This document shows positions 49,320 through 60,752 of a DNA stretch of 64,000 bases, one piece after another. The notes below the pieces were generated by a model that was not told where the DNA came from, did not search any database, and saw nothing but the letters and a program-made list of their open reading frames with translations. Both the position numbers and the translations under genes were made by a program. How positions within the stretch are numbered: position 1 is the first letter of the stretch; every line of letters begins with the position of its first letter. Source of the DNA: Capsicum annuum (taxonomy: Eukaryota > Streptophyta > Magnoliopsida > Solanales > Solanaceae); the NCBI RefSeq assembly GCF_002878395.1, contig NW_025861879.1, positions 178,701-242,700 on the forward strand, written 5' to 3'.

Positions 49320-52300
49320 ACAGAATCTGAGTTTGCATAGAAGAGGTGAGGATACTTGGTCCGCATATCTGCTTCTGCTTCCTAAGTAGCTCCCTTAATA
49401 TACCGATTCCACCAATGAACTTATACTAGAGGAACTTCTTTGTTCCTTAGTCTACGAACTTGATGATCAAGAATTCCTGTTGGAGCTTCCTAATAGGAAA
49501 GACCGTTCTGAACATCTACACTTTCTAAGGGAACAACTATATCTGGGTCACCAATATATTTCTTCAACAATGAGACATGGAACATAGGGTGTACTGAAGA
49601 TAGATCTGAAGGCAACTCAATCGTGTAAGCTACCTTTCCAAAATGACTGACAGTTTTGTAAGGACCAACATATCGGGGACTGAGTTTCCCTTTTTTGCTG
49701 AACCTCTTTACTTCCTTCATGGGAGAGATTTTCAAGTACACAAATCACCGACCTCAATCTCGAGATCTTTTCTCATCACATCTGCATATAATTTCTATCG
49801 GCTCTGGGCTGGCCTAAGTCTTTCTCTAATCAACTGGACTTTCTCTAAAACATCAAACACTAAGTCAAGCCCTACAACTGTGGCCTTTCCCACTTCAAAC
49901 CAACCAATCAGAAACCTATATCTCCTACCATAAAGAGCCTCAAATGGAGCCATCTGGATACTGGAATGATAGCTGTTATTATACGCAAATTCATTCAAGA
50001 AAAGTGGTCATCCCAACTACCTTTAAAATCAACAACGTAGGGTCTTAACATATCCTTTAGAGTTTAAATGGTCCTTTTGACTTGACCGTTTGTCTGAGGG
50101 TAGAAGGCAGTACTGAGGTGAACTTGTGTACCAAGAACCTTTTGGAATGCCTTGAAGAAGTGAGAGGTAAACTAAGTACCTCTATCTGAGATGATGGATG
50201 AGGGAACATAGTGCAACCTAATCAACTCTCTGAGGTAGAGTTTGGAATAGTCCCCGACCGAATGATTATGTGCTGGTTTGGTCATCCTATCAATGATACC
50301 CAAATCAAATCATACTGATGACGAGTAAGAGGAAAACCCATCACAAATTCCATGTTCATTTCTTCCCATTCCCATGTGGGAATACTGAAATCCTGCAAAG
50401 ACCCACTAGGCTTCTGGTGCTCTTAACCTGCTAACATGTCGATCACTTAGCTACAAACTCTGCAATATCCCTCTTTGCCCTACTCCATGAATATATCTCC
50501 AAAAAATTACAGTACATCTTAGTGGACCCTGGATAAATATAGTAATGCTCACTATGCACTGCAACAAGAATTCATTGTCTTCAGTCATCTAAACCTTGAA
50601 CACATAGCTAACCCTGATAACGCAGCACACCATCTTTTCCTTGAGAAAAAACTTCTACCTTATGATCTCTGACTGACTGTATTAGCCTCACTAGATTGGG
50701 ATCTCTATCCTGCTTTTCCTTCACCTCAGAAACTAGAGATGATTCTAAACTACTCTGCACCCACACACTTCCCTCTGCTAAACCGACTAAGCGGACGCAT
50801 AGTCGAGCAAGCTGATGAACTTATTGATAACTTTTTCTTACCATTCTCAAAATGAGTAACACTACCCATTGAAAATTTACTAAGAGCATCTACCACTACA
50901 TTGTCCTTGCCTGGATGATACAAAACAGTCATATAATAATCTTTCAGCAATTCCAACCACATTCTTTGATGCAAATTTAAATCTTTCTGAGAAACGACAT
51001 ACTGATAGCTTCTATCGTCTGTGAAAACATCAATATGTACCCCATATAAATAGTTCCTCCAAATATTTAAGGCAAACTCTACAGCTGCCAATTCAAAATC
51101 ATTGATGGGTTAATTATTCTCATAGGTCTTAACTTGTCTAGAGGCATAGGCTATGAGGTGATCTGGACATGGGTGACATAATAAATGAAAACCATTCAAC
51201 AAACCAACAGTAATAGCCATCTAAACCAAAGAAACTCCCAATGTGTTATGGAGAGATGGGTCTGGGCCAGTTTCTCACCACCTTGGTCTTTTGGGGATCA
51301 ACTTTAATGCCATCGCTAGAAATAATATAGCAAAGGAATGCTACTGACCTTAACCAAAATTCACATTTACTTAATTTGGTGAACACCTGATGATTTCTGA
51401 GAGTCTGAAGTACAATTTTAAGGTGATCTGCATGATTATTCTTGCTACGGGAATAGACAAGAATGTCATCGATGAAGACTATAATAAACATGTCTTTGTA
51501 CTTCTTTAACACGTGATTCATCAAGTCTATGAAAGCTATTGGGACATTAGTAAGACCAAAGGATATGACTAGAAATTCGAAATTACCATACCTGGTTCGG
51601 AAAGCTATTTTTAGAATGTCATATTCTTTGACTCTGAGTTGATGATAGCCGGATATAAGGTCTATCTTAGAAAAGTAACTGGCACCCTGAAGGTTGTCAA
51701 ATATGTTATTTATTCTAGAAAATGGATATTTATTCTTGATGGTGACTTTGTTCAACTGACAGTAGTCAATCTCCATTCTAAGAGAACTATCTATCTTATG
51801 CATGAATAGAAATGGTACACCCCATGAGGAGACACTGGGTCTGATAAATCCCTTATCTAGGAAATCCTTTAATTGTTTTTTAATTCTATAAATTTAGATA
51901 GAGCCATTCTATATGGAAGAATAGAGATAGGCTGAGTATCTTGAAGAAGGTCTATTCCAAAGTCAATTTTCCTTTTTCGGAGGAACACCGAGAAGATCTT
52001 TAGGGAACATATCTAGAAGTTCCCTAACTATTGAAACTAACTCAACGGTTGGAGTCTCTGAATTAAAGTCTTTGACTCAAACAAGATCGTAAATACACCT
52101 CTTAGATATCATTTTTCTCGCTCTAAGGTATGAAACAAGCTGACCCCTAAGTGCTGTAGTACTACCCCTTTATTTTAAGACTGGTTTATTTGAGAACTGG
52201 AAATGAACTATTCTATTTCTACAATCAACTGAAGCATAGAATGAGTGGTGCAAATCCATGCCGAGAATGACGTCGAAATCTGTCATCTCTAATTCCGCAA

Positions 52301-52590
52301 GATCAACTAAAGTATCTTTCAGAGATATTGTGACTGGACAGTTCCTATATACCTACTTGGCCACAATGGATACACTTACAGGGGTAGAAACTGAAATGGT
52401 CTCTACTAAGATTTTTTGACTTGATTCCGAAGTTGATGGCTATATAAGGGGTTACAAAAGAAAGAGAAGCTCAGGGTCTAATAAATCATAAGCATGTAAA
52501 TGAAAGACCTCCAGTGTACTAGTAACAACGTAAAGAGAATTTTCCTGAGCTTATCAGGACTGAAAAATATACAATTTGTTTAGACTCTGA
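49320..52590 (-). pseudogene. pol remnant with chromodomain, element A
   Basis: On the - strand: decayed protease (about 52530-52440); RT in one open frame of 185 codons (51803-51246) with [29 protein letters not shown], an intact FIDDILVYS active site and [13 protein letters not shown]; RNase H (51091-50750: NIWRNYLYGVHIDVFTDDRS, then the tether YHPGKDNVVVDALS); integrase zinc region and core (about 50600-49800, YGRRYRFLIGWFEV) with Lys in place of the catalytic Glu at 50076-50078; integrase C-terminal domain (49741-49490, SPRYVGPYKTVSHFGKVAY); and chromodomain to about 49320 (EVPLV*VHW). The open frames are fragments of one polyprotein. RT is the only long intact domain. Confidence 0.87.
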
Positions 52591-52599
52591 CCACTGGTA

Positions 52600-53748
52600 G
52601 CACTGGAAGCGGCACCCTACTAAGTTGAGCGACCGGCTGGAACTGACGACTAATGGGACTAGCCCCGTTGGCGTAACTCCTTACCTTTCTAAGAAACTAC
52701 CCAATAGTCCTAAATCTGATGGCCTAGCTTTCCATACCAAAATCACACATTAGTGCCAGCTCTACACTCACCATAATGGTTCCTTCCATATTTCCGATAT
52801 AGAAGATTCATATAGGTACTATTAACACTGCCTTAGGACATAGAGACTAGGGCCCTTTCCTGATTATCATTTTTAAATTTAGGCACTGGGGCACTAGCTG
52901 AAGATAGTACGATACAGGGGCTGAAGATATTTGAAAAAACTGAGGGTGGTTACCACCTTCTGACCTTAGTTGACTAAAATTAAGACTACCTATTCTAGCC
53001 CTCTTACTCTCCCTCTCTCCCTCCTTGGTCTTCTGTACCTCAATTTGTTAAGTATGGACCGCAACCTAGACAGGTCTATCTCCCTAATTAGCATTACGAC
53101 CTTACACTCCTTGACCAAACTATCAGATATATCAGACACAAACTTGCTCATCTTGGATCTGCTATCAGCTACCACATGAGGAGCATATCTGGATAACTAA
53201 GTAAATTTGAGAGAATAATCCTTCACACTCATGCTGCCCTACCTTAAGTTAATAAATTCTAACACCTTGTCCTCCCTCAACTCCAATGGTAAGAATCTAT
53301 CTAAGAAGGTTGTAGCAAACCCTTCCTATTCTACAGGCCCTGTGTCTGCACCCCTATCTATCTTTCACTACTTAAACTATGTATAGGATACATCCTGTAA
53401 CTGATATGTAACCAACTTAGTACTCTCACTAGATGTCGACCCTATGTTATCTGTTACCTTCTAAACCGTATCTAAGAATTTCTGTGAATCCTCTTAAGAC
53501 ATAGATCCCATGAAAGAAGGAGGCTTCATTTAGTTGAAGTCCCAAATCTTGGTTGCAGTAGTAATGACTACTGGGTTGGCCTGAATAGTGATAGGCCGTT
53601 CATTTTGAGCTGCTATAGAATTGGCTAGAGTGGTGAACATAGCTCTGAACTATGCATGGAAGATATGCTTATCTAGAGGATCTGCTTGAATGGGCGGAGG
53701 TGTTGGCCAGTATCTTTTTCTTCTTCCTCTATTCTTCTTAGGAGTCAT
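52600..53748 (-). pseudogene. gag remnant, element A
   Basis: Start at 53748 (MTPKKNRGRRKRYWP), about 205 bases after the 5' LTR. The capsid has MKPPSFMGSMS followed by a stop, then QKFLDTV and a TSSESTKLVTYQL stretch; the C-terminal capsid part is open at 53175-52990. The zinc knuckle lies near 52790-52720: the first Cys is now TGA and the second is Tyr, with GKLGHQI retained. Many stops. Confidence 0.8.
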
Positions 53749-53953
53749 GTTCTGTAAATGGAAGAAAGAAATGAATTAGACAAATATTTTAAAATGAGCA
53801 TCATGCTCAGTCGCACGATGTGAATACTGGAAGAAGAAAAACTTTTGTTAAAGTCTCGTAGCCTCTTGTCCATAAGTGTGGCGCGCTACACACCCATGCA
53901 CAATAATCTTTTTGATGTAGCTTGAAGACTTCCTAGGACATTTTAAAATATTA

Positions 53954-53966
53954 GGCTCTGATACCA
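53954..53966 (-). other. Primer binding site, initiator tRNA-Met type (element A)
   Basis: On the - strand TGGTATCAGAGCC, an exact match to the canonical chromovirus site, lies four bases inside the LTR end at 53971. Confidence 0.88.
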
Positions 53967-53970
53967 ATTT

Positions 53971-55775
53971 TGTAATACCCCAAGAGTACACCATAGGCAT
54001 TACACAATGCTTACAGTCTCCAAGCTAACCTATGAGTTGGTACCTACTGTGAGTACTGAATAATATAATGATAATACGGAAGAACAACTATTATGCCATA
54101 AGGTGTTAAGTAATGAAAACTGATAAAATCTATAAAGGCCAAACTGATAAAATAATCTAAAAAAATTAACTCAAGTTTGAATACTAAATAACTGACTGTA
54201 ATATCTGAAGCCTCTAAATTGACTGAATATGAGTTGATGGGACAGGCCTTAACTAACTCCGACTAACTACTAAACTGAAAGCATGAAGTAAAATAACCTA
54301 TCCTCAAAATATAAGGATTCACCACATCTATAGCCAAAAGAATGAGAAGTCAAAGCGTGATCCAAGAACTGAATATTTAAACCTATGATATAAAACATCA
54401 TAGCACAAGAAAAGGGTATGCGATCAGTACTTTAAATGTAATAGTATGCTAAATGAGGTAGGCAGATATGCATGGTTTTATGAACATGAAAAAATATTTG
54501 TCTGAATATATATACGAATAACATAAGGTACTGAATAGAGTTAATGACTTCTGTAGATACTGAGAATACAATAAATCTGTAAATACTGGGGATGCATGAC
54601 CAAGCATATAACATGAATTGAATATAGTCTATAAACTAAAATACTAAAATGGTAATGATTGAATATTTGCTATCTGTAGGCTTTGGTCAAGCAACCTAAG
54701 ACTTAGTTACTGAACTGAGACTGTAACTTGAGACTATGGGAGGTATCATTTAACCACATACCTTAATCTTAGCTAATTGGGGTCCAACCTGTAACCCCAC
54801 TTGAAAGGGTATTAGTACCATGCCACGGGTACTAACACTGGCTGTGTGGATCTACTATAATAATGTACTGTGTTGTCCTGAAGGACTATGGGTGTCAAGC
54901 CTGAACAGACGAATGACCCCTGCGAAATAGTCAAGTCTAAGATAATGGGTGACTTCTCATATCCTATGCTGGCTACGTAGTTCTAGAGCACAGGGACTTC
55001 TACTAACAACTCAGCCTCTCTGTTGGGGAAGCTGTCATCCATGCACTTGCTCGGTGCAAAATCCTTCTCCCAACTATATGACGCTGAGTTACTAAACCGT
55101 TCGGAGTTTAACTTACTAATCTAGTAATGCTCATAATATATTCTAAAGTTATTCTATAGATACTAAGATTTGGCCTTGAATTTTTGAAGGTTAGGATTTT
55201 TGTTCTTAAAGAGAATGGATTTAATTTGAGAGAATAATGTAAAAATAATCAAATAGTGCTTTATTAGGTCTTAAATCACGTGTTAGGATAGATTAGAAAC
55301 TTAGGTAAAAGACCAAATGACGTTTGGAATTTTAAATTGCGGACTGGATATCCCTATTTTTGGCCTTGGCGCGACGTGGTTCAATCCCGTCATGCCACTG
55401 GAAAATGATAATCAGGACTTACAAGCTTAGCGCGACACGGTGGAATCGCATTGCCTCATTGGATATTGACAGTTTTGAATTGGGTCTTTGGCGCGACATA
55501 CCATTATTTTGAAGTAACACTGGAATTTGACAATTGCCATTTGGCTGGCCTCTACAACGTGCTGAAGTGCCAGTTGGCACACTGCTTTACAAAAATGGCT
55601 CTAACTCTTCACCCGAGTATTGGATTTGTGCGAATTTTAAATCATTGTAAAGCTGGCTGAATTTCCTACGCAATGATAAGATCTAAAATAAAAAATACTG
55701 AGTATTTAGAAAAAACTATATAGGATAACTCCTGTACTTAGAACTAAATTAATCTAGGGAATACGGGGTATTACA
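53971..55775 (-). repeat. Element A 5' LTR
   Basis: Reads TGTAATACCCC to CGGGGTATTACA on the + strand. It is about 490 bases shorter than the rejoined 3' LTR because of a deletion near 55165. GC-rich palindromic units at about 55370-55505. Followed by CAGGT, the right target duplication. Confidence 0.87.
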
Positions 55776-56374
55776 CAGGTATACCTCCTAAATTGAAAGA
55801 GAGGAGTCAACACCTTTTCAAAATTTAAAAAGCTACTTGATGGACCCCACAGGCAAAATGAAGACTAGAAGACAAATAACACAAAGCTTTAAGGAAGCAA
55901 AAGCCAAAATCTTCTCAAAATCATCAAAAAATATATGTTCAAGATACAAGACAGTCAGATACATGTGCAGAATAAATAAATAGGTGTCAGCTACTCCTAG
56001 ACAGGTTTAGAATAAATATCAAATGAACAAATGTAAAATAAATAATGCTTGTTAGATATTAGTTAGCACTTTTGAGGCCTATGTAAAGTGTTTCAACTTA
56101 TTATAAGGGAGCATTCTGAAATTTCCACAACTCAGAAATATTATCTACCATCTCCCATATTTCCAATATCCCTCTGTAATCTCTGTACATTTTCCTAATC
56201 AATAAAAAGTTTTTTATAAGTATAAATTTCTCTCTTTCTCTACTATTTTAATTAATTTTGAGTCACATTTATTTTGTTGTTTTAAAATTTAATTTAAAAG
56301 TTTAAGAAACTATAAAAGATTAAATTATTTTAAACTATTATTTTTCTCCCCATTTTCCTGATTTGTCCCCCAAA
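55776..56374 (+). other. Pararetrovirus V1: end of downstream ORF and intergenic region
   Basis: Direct continuation of 36443. The first codons finish the downstream ORF; the rest matches the inverted copies at 62852-63480 and about 60066-60620. A TATA-like box is likely near 56092 (TATTTAA in the 63200 copy, decayed here) and AATAAA lies at 56201-56206. These are consistent with the pregenomic RNA promoter and polyadenylation signal of a pararetrovirus, but that is inference. Ends at the primer site. Confidence 0.65.
56201..56206 (+). terminator. Probable viral polyadenylation signal
   Basis: AATAAA sits in a stretch conserved in the other two intergenic copies, about 130 bases after the putative TATA box and 170 before the primer site, the usual caulimovirid spacing. 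Confidence 0.5.
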
Positions 56375-56785
56375 TAGTATTATAGCCATGTTTATCGGAA
56401 GGGAGTGTGAGTATGAGAAGGAGTGGCTAGAGCATTACGCTGTCATAGAGCCAGTCGAAATTAGTGTTACTTTGCTAATAACCATTATTCTTGTTAGTTG
56501 TTGTTCTTCCCCTATGTTCTTAGTTTTATTCCTTAAGTTGGGTAGCCGTTTAATAGCGGTTTAGACATTTGCAGACCTAGTATTTTTAATTGCATTACCT
56601 TTGAGTATGTGGTAAAAATAGGGCCAGACCCAGAGGGTGTTCTCGGTGCCAAGCTTATTGGAATAAAATAATAGAATTTTAGAAAAAGAAAGTTAGTAAT
56701 TAGTGCCCTCAAAATTAATTATCATAGAAGTAACATCTAAAGTAGATTTTGGTCCTAGGATAGTGTTTCTCTCATATCTTCAAAA
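56375..56785 (+). other. Pararetrovirus V2 primer site and leader
   Basis: TAGTATTATAGC (56375-56386) is a decayed match to the tRNA-Met primer site TGGTATCAGAGC that marks base 1 of caulimovirid genomes. The leader that follows recurs as a direct copy at about 59645-59985 and, for its first part, inverted at about 59985-60053. It ends at the movement protein ORF start. Confidence 0.65.
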
Positions 56786-58300
56786 GTGCTAATGAATACT
56801 CATCCCAACCAAAATGTAATAAATAGTGTTAATATTTCTACTATCTCTAGTAGAATTGCTAAAATAGAAAGTGATGTACAAAATTGGAATATTCCAAAAG
56901 AAATTTCTAATAGTTTCTATAATACTGAAAACTTGATTTTTAAAAAAATTATAATATCAAACCTTCTAAATCTATAGCTGCAATTCACAGAAATATTGAA
57001 ACTATTAAATTATTAGTAGCTGAAGATATTAATAGATATAGGAAAATTACAAGTTCCTTCTCATAGGTCTTGTTCAAGTAGCAGTTAAACCATTAAATAG
57101 ATTAGGTTGACAAGATCCTATATGTCTATTTTTAAGAGATAATAGTTTATTATATTTTGATGATTTGTTAGTAGTAATATTACAAAGTAAACTCGTTTAT
57201 AGCCCCACATACTTTAATTGTTATCCTAATTTTTCTATAGATATTAATGATTAAAATTTTTTGGATACATTAACTTTAAATGTTAAAACAAAAAAGATGA
57301 ATAGTAGGGTAAATTTTTTTTGGATACATTAACTTTAAATGTTAAAACAAAAAAGATGAATAGTTGGGTAAATACTAGAGAAATAACAATAATATTTAGA
57401 GTGCATTATAGATTAATAAAAATAACCTTAGCCCCTAAGTCTGAAATAATTAGTAATAAAGGAGGTACCATGATTTTAGAAGCTAATAATAATCACAATA
57501 ATACCTTAGTCCCAAAAATAATAAAATGGGATGATGTATTAGTAAAAGTTTATTGGCATTTCTACTCCATAACGGAGCCATAAATTGAAGAAGAAAATTC
57601 AAATATTGATCAAGTAGTACAATATCCAGATGGATCTATAGATTTAAAATTTCTAAGACCACAACCCTTTATTCAAGCATCTTCAAGTAAAAGAATGTCC
57701 TTTACTAGAGCATTAATCTCCAAATCTATAGAAGAAATGGAAGTAACATTAGAAGATATTGAATGAAAATTAAAAAGAGTTGATTTCTCAAAAACAATTC
57801 CCAATGTAGAATATGAATCTAAAAATTTAAAAGCTAAAAAATCAATAAGTCCCACTGTTAGTGAAATGCTAGGAGAAAGATATTCTCTACGCATGATTAA
57901 GTAAGATGTAATATTTGAACCTGACTTTGAATATCTATATATATTATGGAATAGCCTAGAAAATTATATTAAAAATGAATTGTATAAGAAAAGATATTCA
58001 TTAAAATAAGGATATTCTTTTAGACAAAAATGGTGCAATGATATGAAGAGACTAAAATGTAATATTGAATTTTTTAAATGCCTTGAAATCTTAGGAAAAT
58101 TGGATGATCAAAAGGATTCGTTAAAAATGATTGTTAGTAATGGTATACTACTAGTAATAAAATTGTAGAATCAGTAATTCATCCGTTCGAAGAAATTAGT
58201 TTACCAGTAAACGGTAGAGTTGTTACTGCCTCACCTTTTAAATTAGATATAGTAGATACTAAAGGTGTTCCTACAAACAAGGATATAAATAAGATACTCC
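56786..58300 (+). pseudogene. Pararetrovirus V2: movement protein region
   Basis: Probable start at 56786 (MLMNTHPNQNVINS) at the end of the leader. A first open run of 63 codons with ISSRIAKIESDVQNW is followed by frameshifts. The movement-protein-like core spans about 57120-57580, with LFLRDNSLLYFDD, SWVNTREI, LAPKSEII and a KIIKWDDVLV-like stretch. A 59-base tandem duplication (57253-57370) shifts the frame inside it. C-terminal sequence (VQYPDGSIDLKFLRP; KRMSFTRA; FRQKW) continues to about 58150. The family assignment rests on position and general 30K-type appearance. Non-functional. Confidence 0.65.
57253..57370 (+). repeat. 59-base tandem duplication in V2 movement protein region
   Basis: Two adjacent near-identical 59-base units share TTGGATACATTAAC and AAAAAAGATGAATAGT. 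The unit length is not a multiple of three, so it breaks the frame. Confidence 0.8.
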
Positions 58301-59644
58301 AATAAAAAAATTATTCAAATCAATTATACATGTAGTATCTAAACAAATTCTCGAATCTGAGAATAAATCAAATTTTAAAGATAAACCAAGTTCTTCTCAT
58401 TACGATAAAAAGTTAGAAACTCATTCAATTGTTAAATTACCAGAATTGTCCAAGAATGAAATTCCTATATTTATAGAAAATTCTAAGGTCACCTATGACA
58501 TTATAGGAGTAAATAATTAAAAATTAGAATCTCAATCAAAATCCACTAATAATATAGATAATAATAGTACATGCAGGAATAATAAAAAAATAAGACATAA
58601 AACTTAAGATTACAGAATCCTAAATAAAAAAGACGTTATAATTCTCTTTGAACTAAGAGAAGAAATGAATAATGATTTATGTTGAACCTTTGAAGGAAAT
58701 GAAAATAATTCCTCTTCAAAAGAAAATTTTAACAGCATTTGCAGTAATAAATTAACTAAGCATTGTAAATGCACTGGCACACTTTGCACTTGCAATAATC
58801 ATTCTAAAAATATTATTACTAATTACAACAAGGAGAAAGAAGTCTTAATTGATATAATCGAGTACTTAGAAGATCCAACCCTTAGGAGAAAATATTTAAT
58901 AGCCTTAAAATATATTGTTCTTAATCAACAGTCTAATAAATAATTAATTGAACTCTCTAACATGAAGGATATGTCAAATAAATTTAAAAAAAAAAATCAG
59001 AAACAACTATACAGGACTTTCAAATAGAGTTACAATACTTAAAAAGGGAAGCCAAAAAAATTCAGCAGGGGTTTAGCAATGAAACACTTGCTCATACTAA
59101 TAATATCTATCAATTAGAGCTTGGAGAGACATAAAAAAAAAGAATGATAAAGATATTATGTCTTACAAAAATCAATCAAAAATTGAAAAAAATACAAAAG
59201 ATAAAGCACAAAGTTACCATATACCCATTACATTAATTATAAATAAAAATTACACAATTCACAAAGTGGAATTATTAGATACAAGAGTAGATTGAAACTG
59301 CATTATTAAAGGAATGATCCCCACTAAGTACTTTGTAAAGGGTACTACAAAATTATTCTCTACCACAGGCAAAAAATTAAAAATAAATTATAAATTACAC
59401 AATGCGCACATGTGTAATGATGGAATTTGTTTCATAAATGAATATGTAATAACCAAAGATATGAATGAAGAAATAATTTTAGGTCTACCTTTTATAAATC
59501 AAATAAAAGCTTATACTGCCAAATTAGATGGCATCCACATCACTATTTTGAGGAAAAAGATTATTTTTCCTTATCTAAATAGTTTATCAAAAAAAAGAAG
59601 GTGACCTTTTAAAAAATAAATCAGTCTTTAAAATCAATAATGTG
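58301..59644 (+). pseudogene. Pararetrovirus V2: linker, coat deletion, protease
   Basis: 58312 to about 58560 aligns with 30124-30370 of V1. Then about 1 kb of coat protein sequence is missing and alignment resumes near 58620 with V1 at about 31410. The Cys-rich segment (HCKCTGTLCTC, about 58755) and the ED-P-x-LRRKYLIALK stretch follow. The aspartic protease is open at 59314-59604, with upstream sequence from about 59215. Its catalytic D-T-G reads D-T-R near 59280 and a stop follows, so it cannot be active. The flap and C-terminal part (MNEEIILGLPFINQIKAY) are well kept. After about 59640 the sequence jumps to leader, with no RT. Confidence 0.75.
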
Positions 59645-59985
59645 AGTATGACTAGGAGCGACTAGAGTGTTAAGCTGTTCTAGAGCCGGTCGAAATTAGT
59701 GTTACTCTTGGAATAATCATTTTTCTTATTAGTAATAACTGTTGTTCTTTGTCTATGCTCTAAGTTTTATTCATTAAGTTGGGTAGCCATTTAATAGCTG
59801 TTTAGACGTTGGCAAACCTGAAATTTTCTGTTGGATTAGCTTGAGTATATGGTAAAAATAGAGCCGAACTCGAGGGGTGTTTTCGTCGCCATGCGAATAG
59901 GAATAAAATAAAGGAATTTTTGAAGAAGAAAATTAATAATTACTGCACTCAAAAATGATAATTCCAAGAGTAGCACTAATCTCGA
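59645..59985 (+). repeat. Second copy of pararetrovirus leader (direct)
   Basis: Collinear with 56403 to about 56745 (shared GAGCC.GTCGAAATTAGTG, AAGTTGGGTAGCC.TTTAATAGC). It follows the protease directly and ends at an inversion point near 59980. Confidence 0.8.
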
Positions 59986-60620
59986 TTGGCTCTAGGACAT
60001 CGTAACGCTCTAGCCGCTCCTACTCATACTCTCACCGCCTCCCAGGTAACTTAGCTCTAATATTATTTGAGAGACGGATCAAGAAAACGGAGAGCAAAAT
60101 AACAGTATAAAAAATTTAATCTTTCAAAGTATTTTAAACTTTTAAATTAAACTTTAAAACAACAAAATAAGAATAATATAAATGTAAAGAAAAATTAATT
60201 AAAACAGTAGAGAAAGAAAGAAATGTATACTTACAAAAAACTTTTTATTGATTAGGGCAATGTATAGAGATTACAGAGGGAGATGGGAAATATGGAGATG
60301 GTAAAGAGTTTTTTTGAGTTGTGGAAATTTTGGAATACTCCCCTATTACAAGTTGAAAGTCCTTAAAAAGGCCTCAAAAGTGCTGACTTATATCTTATAA
60401 ACTCTATCTATTTTACATCTATCTATATACTAATACATGTTATTTCCTTTACACCTGTCTGGTAGTGGATGACTATATATCCATTGAATTGTTGATCCTT
60501 TCCTTTGATGACTTTGAAGAGATGTCTCTTTAAAATATTTTTTAAGGGATTTTTTCCTTTTGGAGGGTCCACCATGTTATCTTATATGTCCTTGTATTTT
60601 GTGACATGAAGACTTGTGCT
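59985..60620 (-). other. Pararetrovirus V3: inverted leader start, primer site and intergenic region
   Basis: Reverse complement of about 55800-56465: leader start (59985-60053), primer site TAATATTAGAGC on the - strand (60054-60065), the poly-A-rich stretch, AATAAA on the - strand near 60243, and intergenic sequence to the GGTCCACC-like block near 60565. With the direct leader just before it, it forms a back-to-back junction. Confidence 0.75.
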
Positions 60621-60752
60621 TCTTTGTGCTTAAGTGACATCGTTTTTTGGATGGATTCCATCGGGTCCATCATTTGTTGTGTCTTGTGCTTCTTTGTCCT
60701 GTAGTGACATTATTTTTTGGGTAGATGACATGGGGTCTATCCTTTGTTGTGT
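60613..60752. repeat. 70-base tandem duplication
   Basis: Two units, 60613-60682 and 60683-60752, both starting CTTGTGCTTCTTTGT and ending TTTGTTGTGT. They lie in viral intergenic-type sequence. The + strand 73-codon frame over it has no family resemblance. Confidence 0.8.

Larger units (their letters stand above)
36444..55775 (-). mobile_element. Element A: Tekay-type gypsy retrotransposon, split by element B
   Basis: LTRs: left (3') at 36444-37308 plus 47613-49046, right (5') at 53971-55775. The interior, 49047-53970, carries gag-pol on the - strand with a perfect initiator tRNA-Met primer site. The element sits in the pararetrovirus downstream ORF. Its left LTR received element B. All coding regions are broken. 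Domain order and chromodomain place it in the Tekay/Del clade. Confidence 0.87.

Noticed and set aside
51246..51803. 185-codon open RT frame as a possible working gene
   Set aside because: It is a fragment of a polyprotein with stops and shifts on both sides, in an element with a dead integrase.
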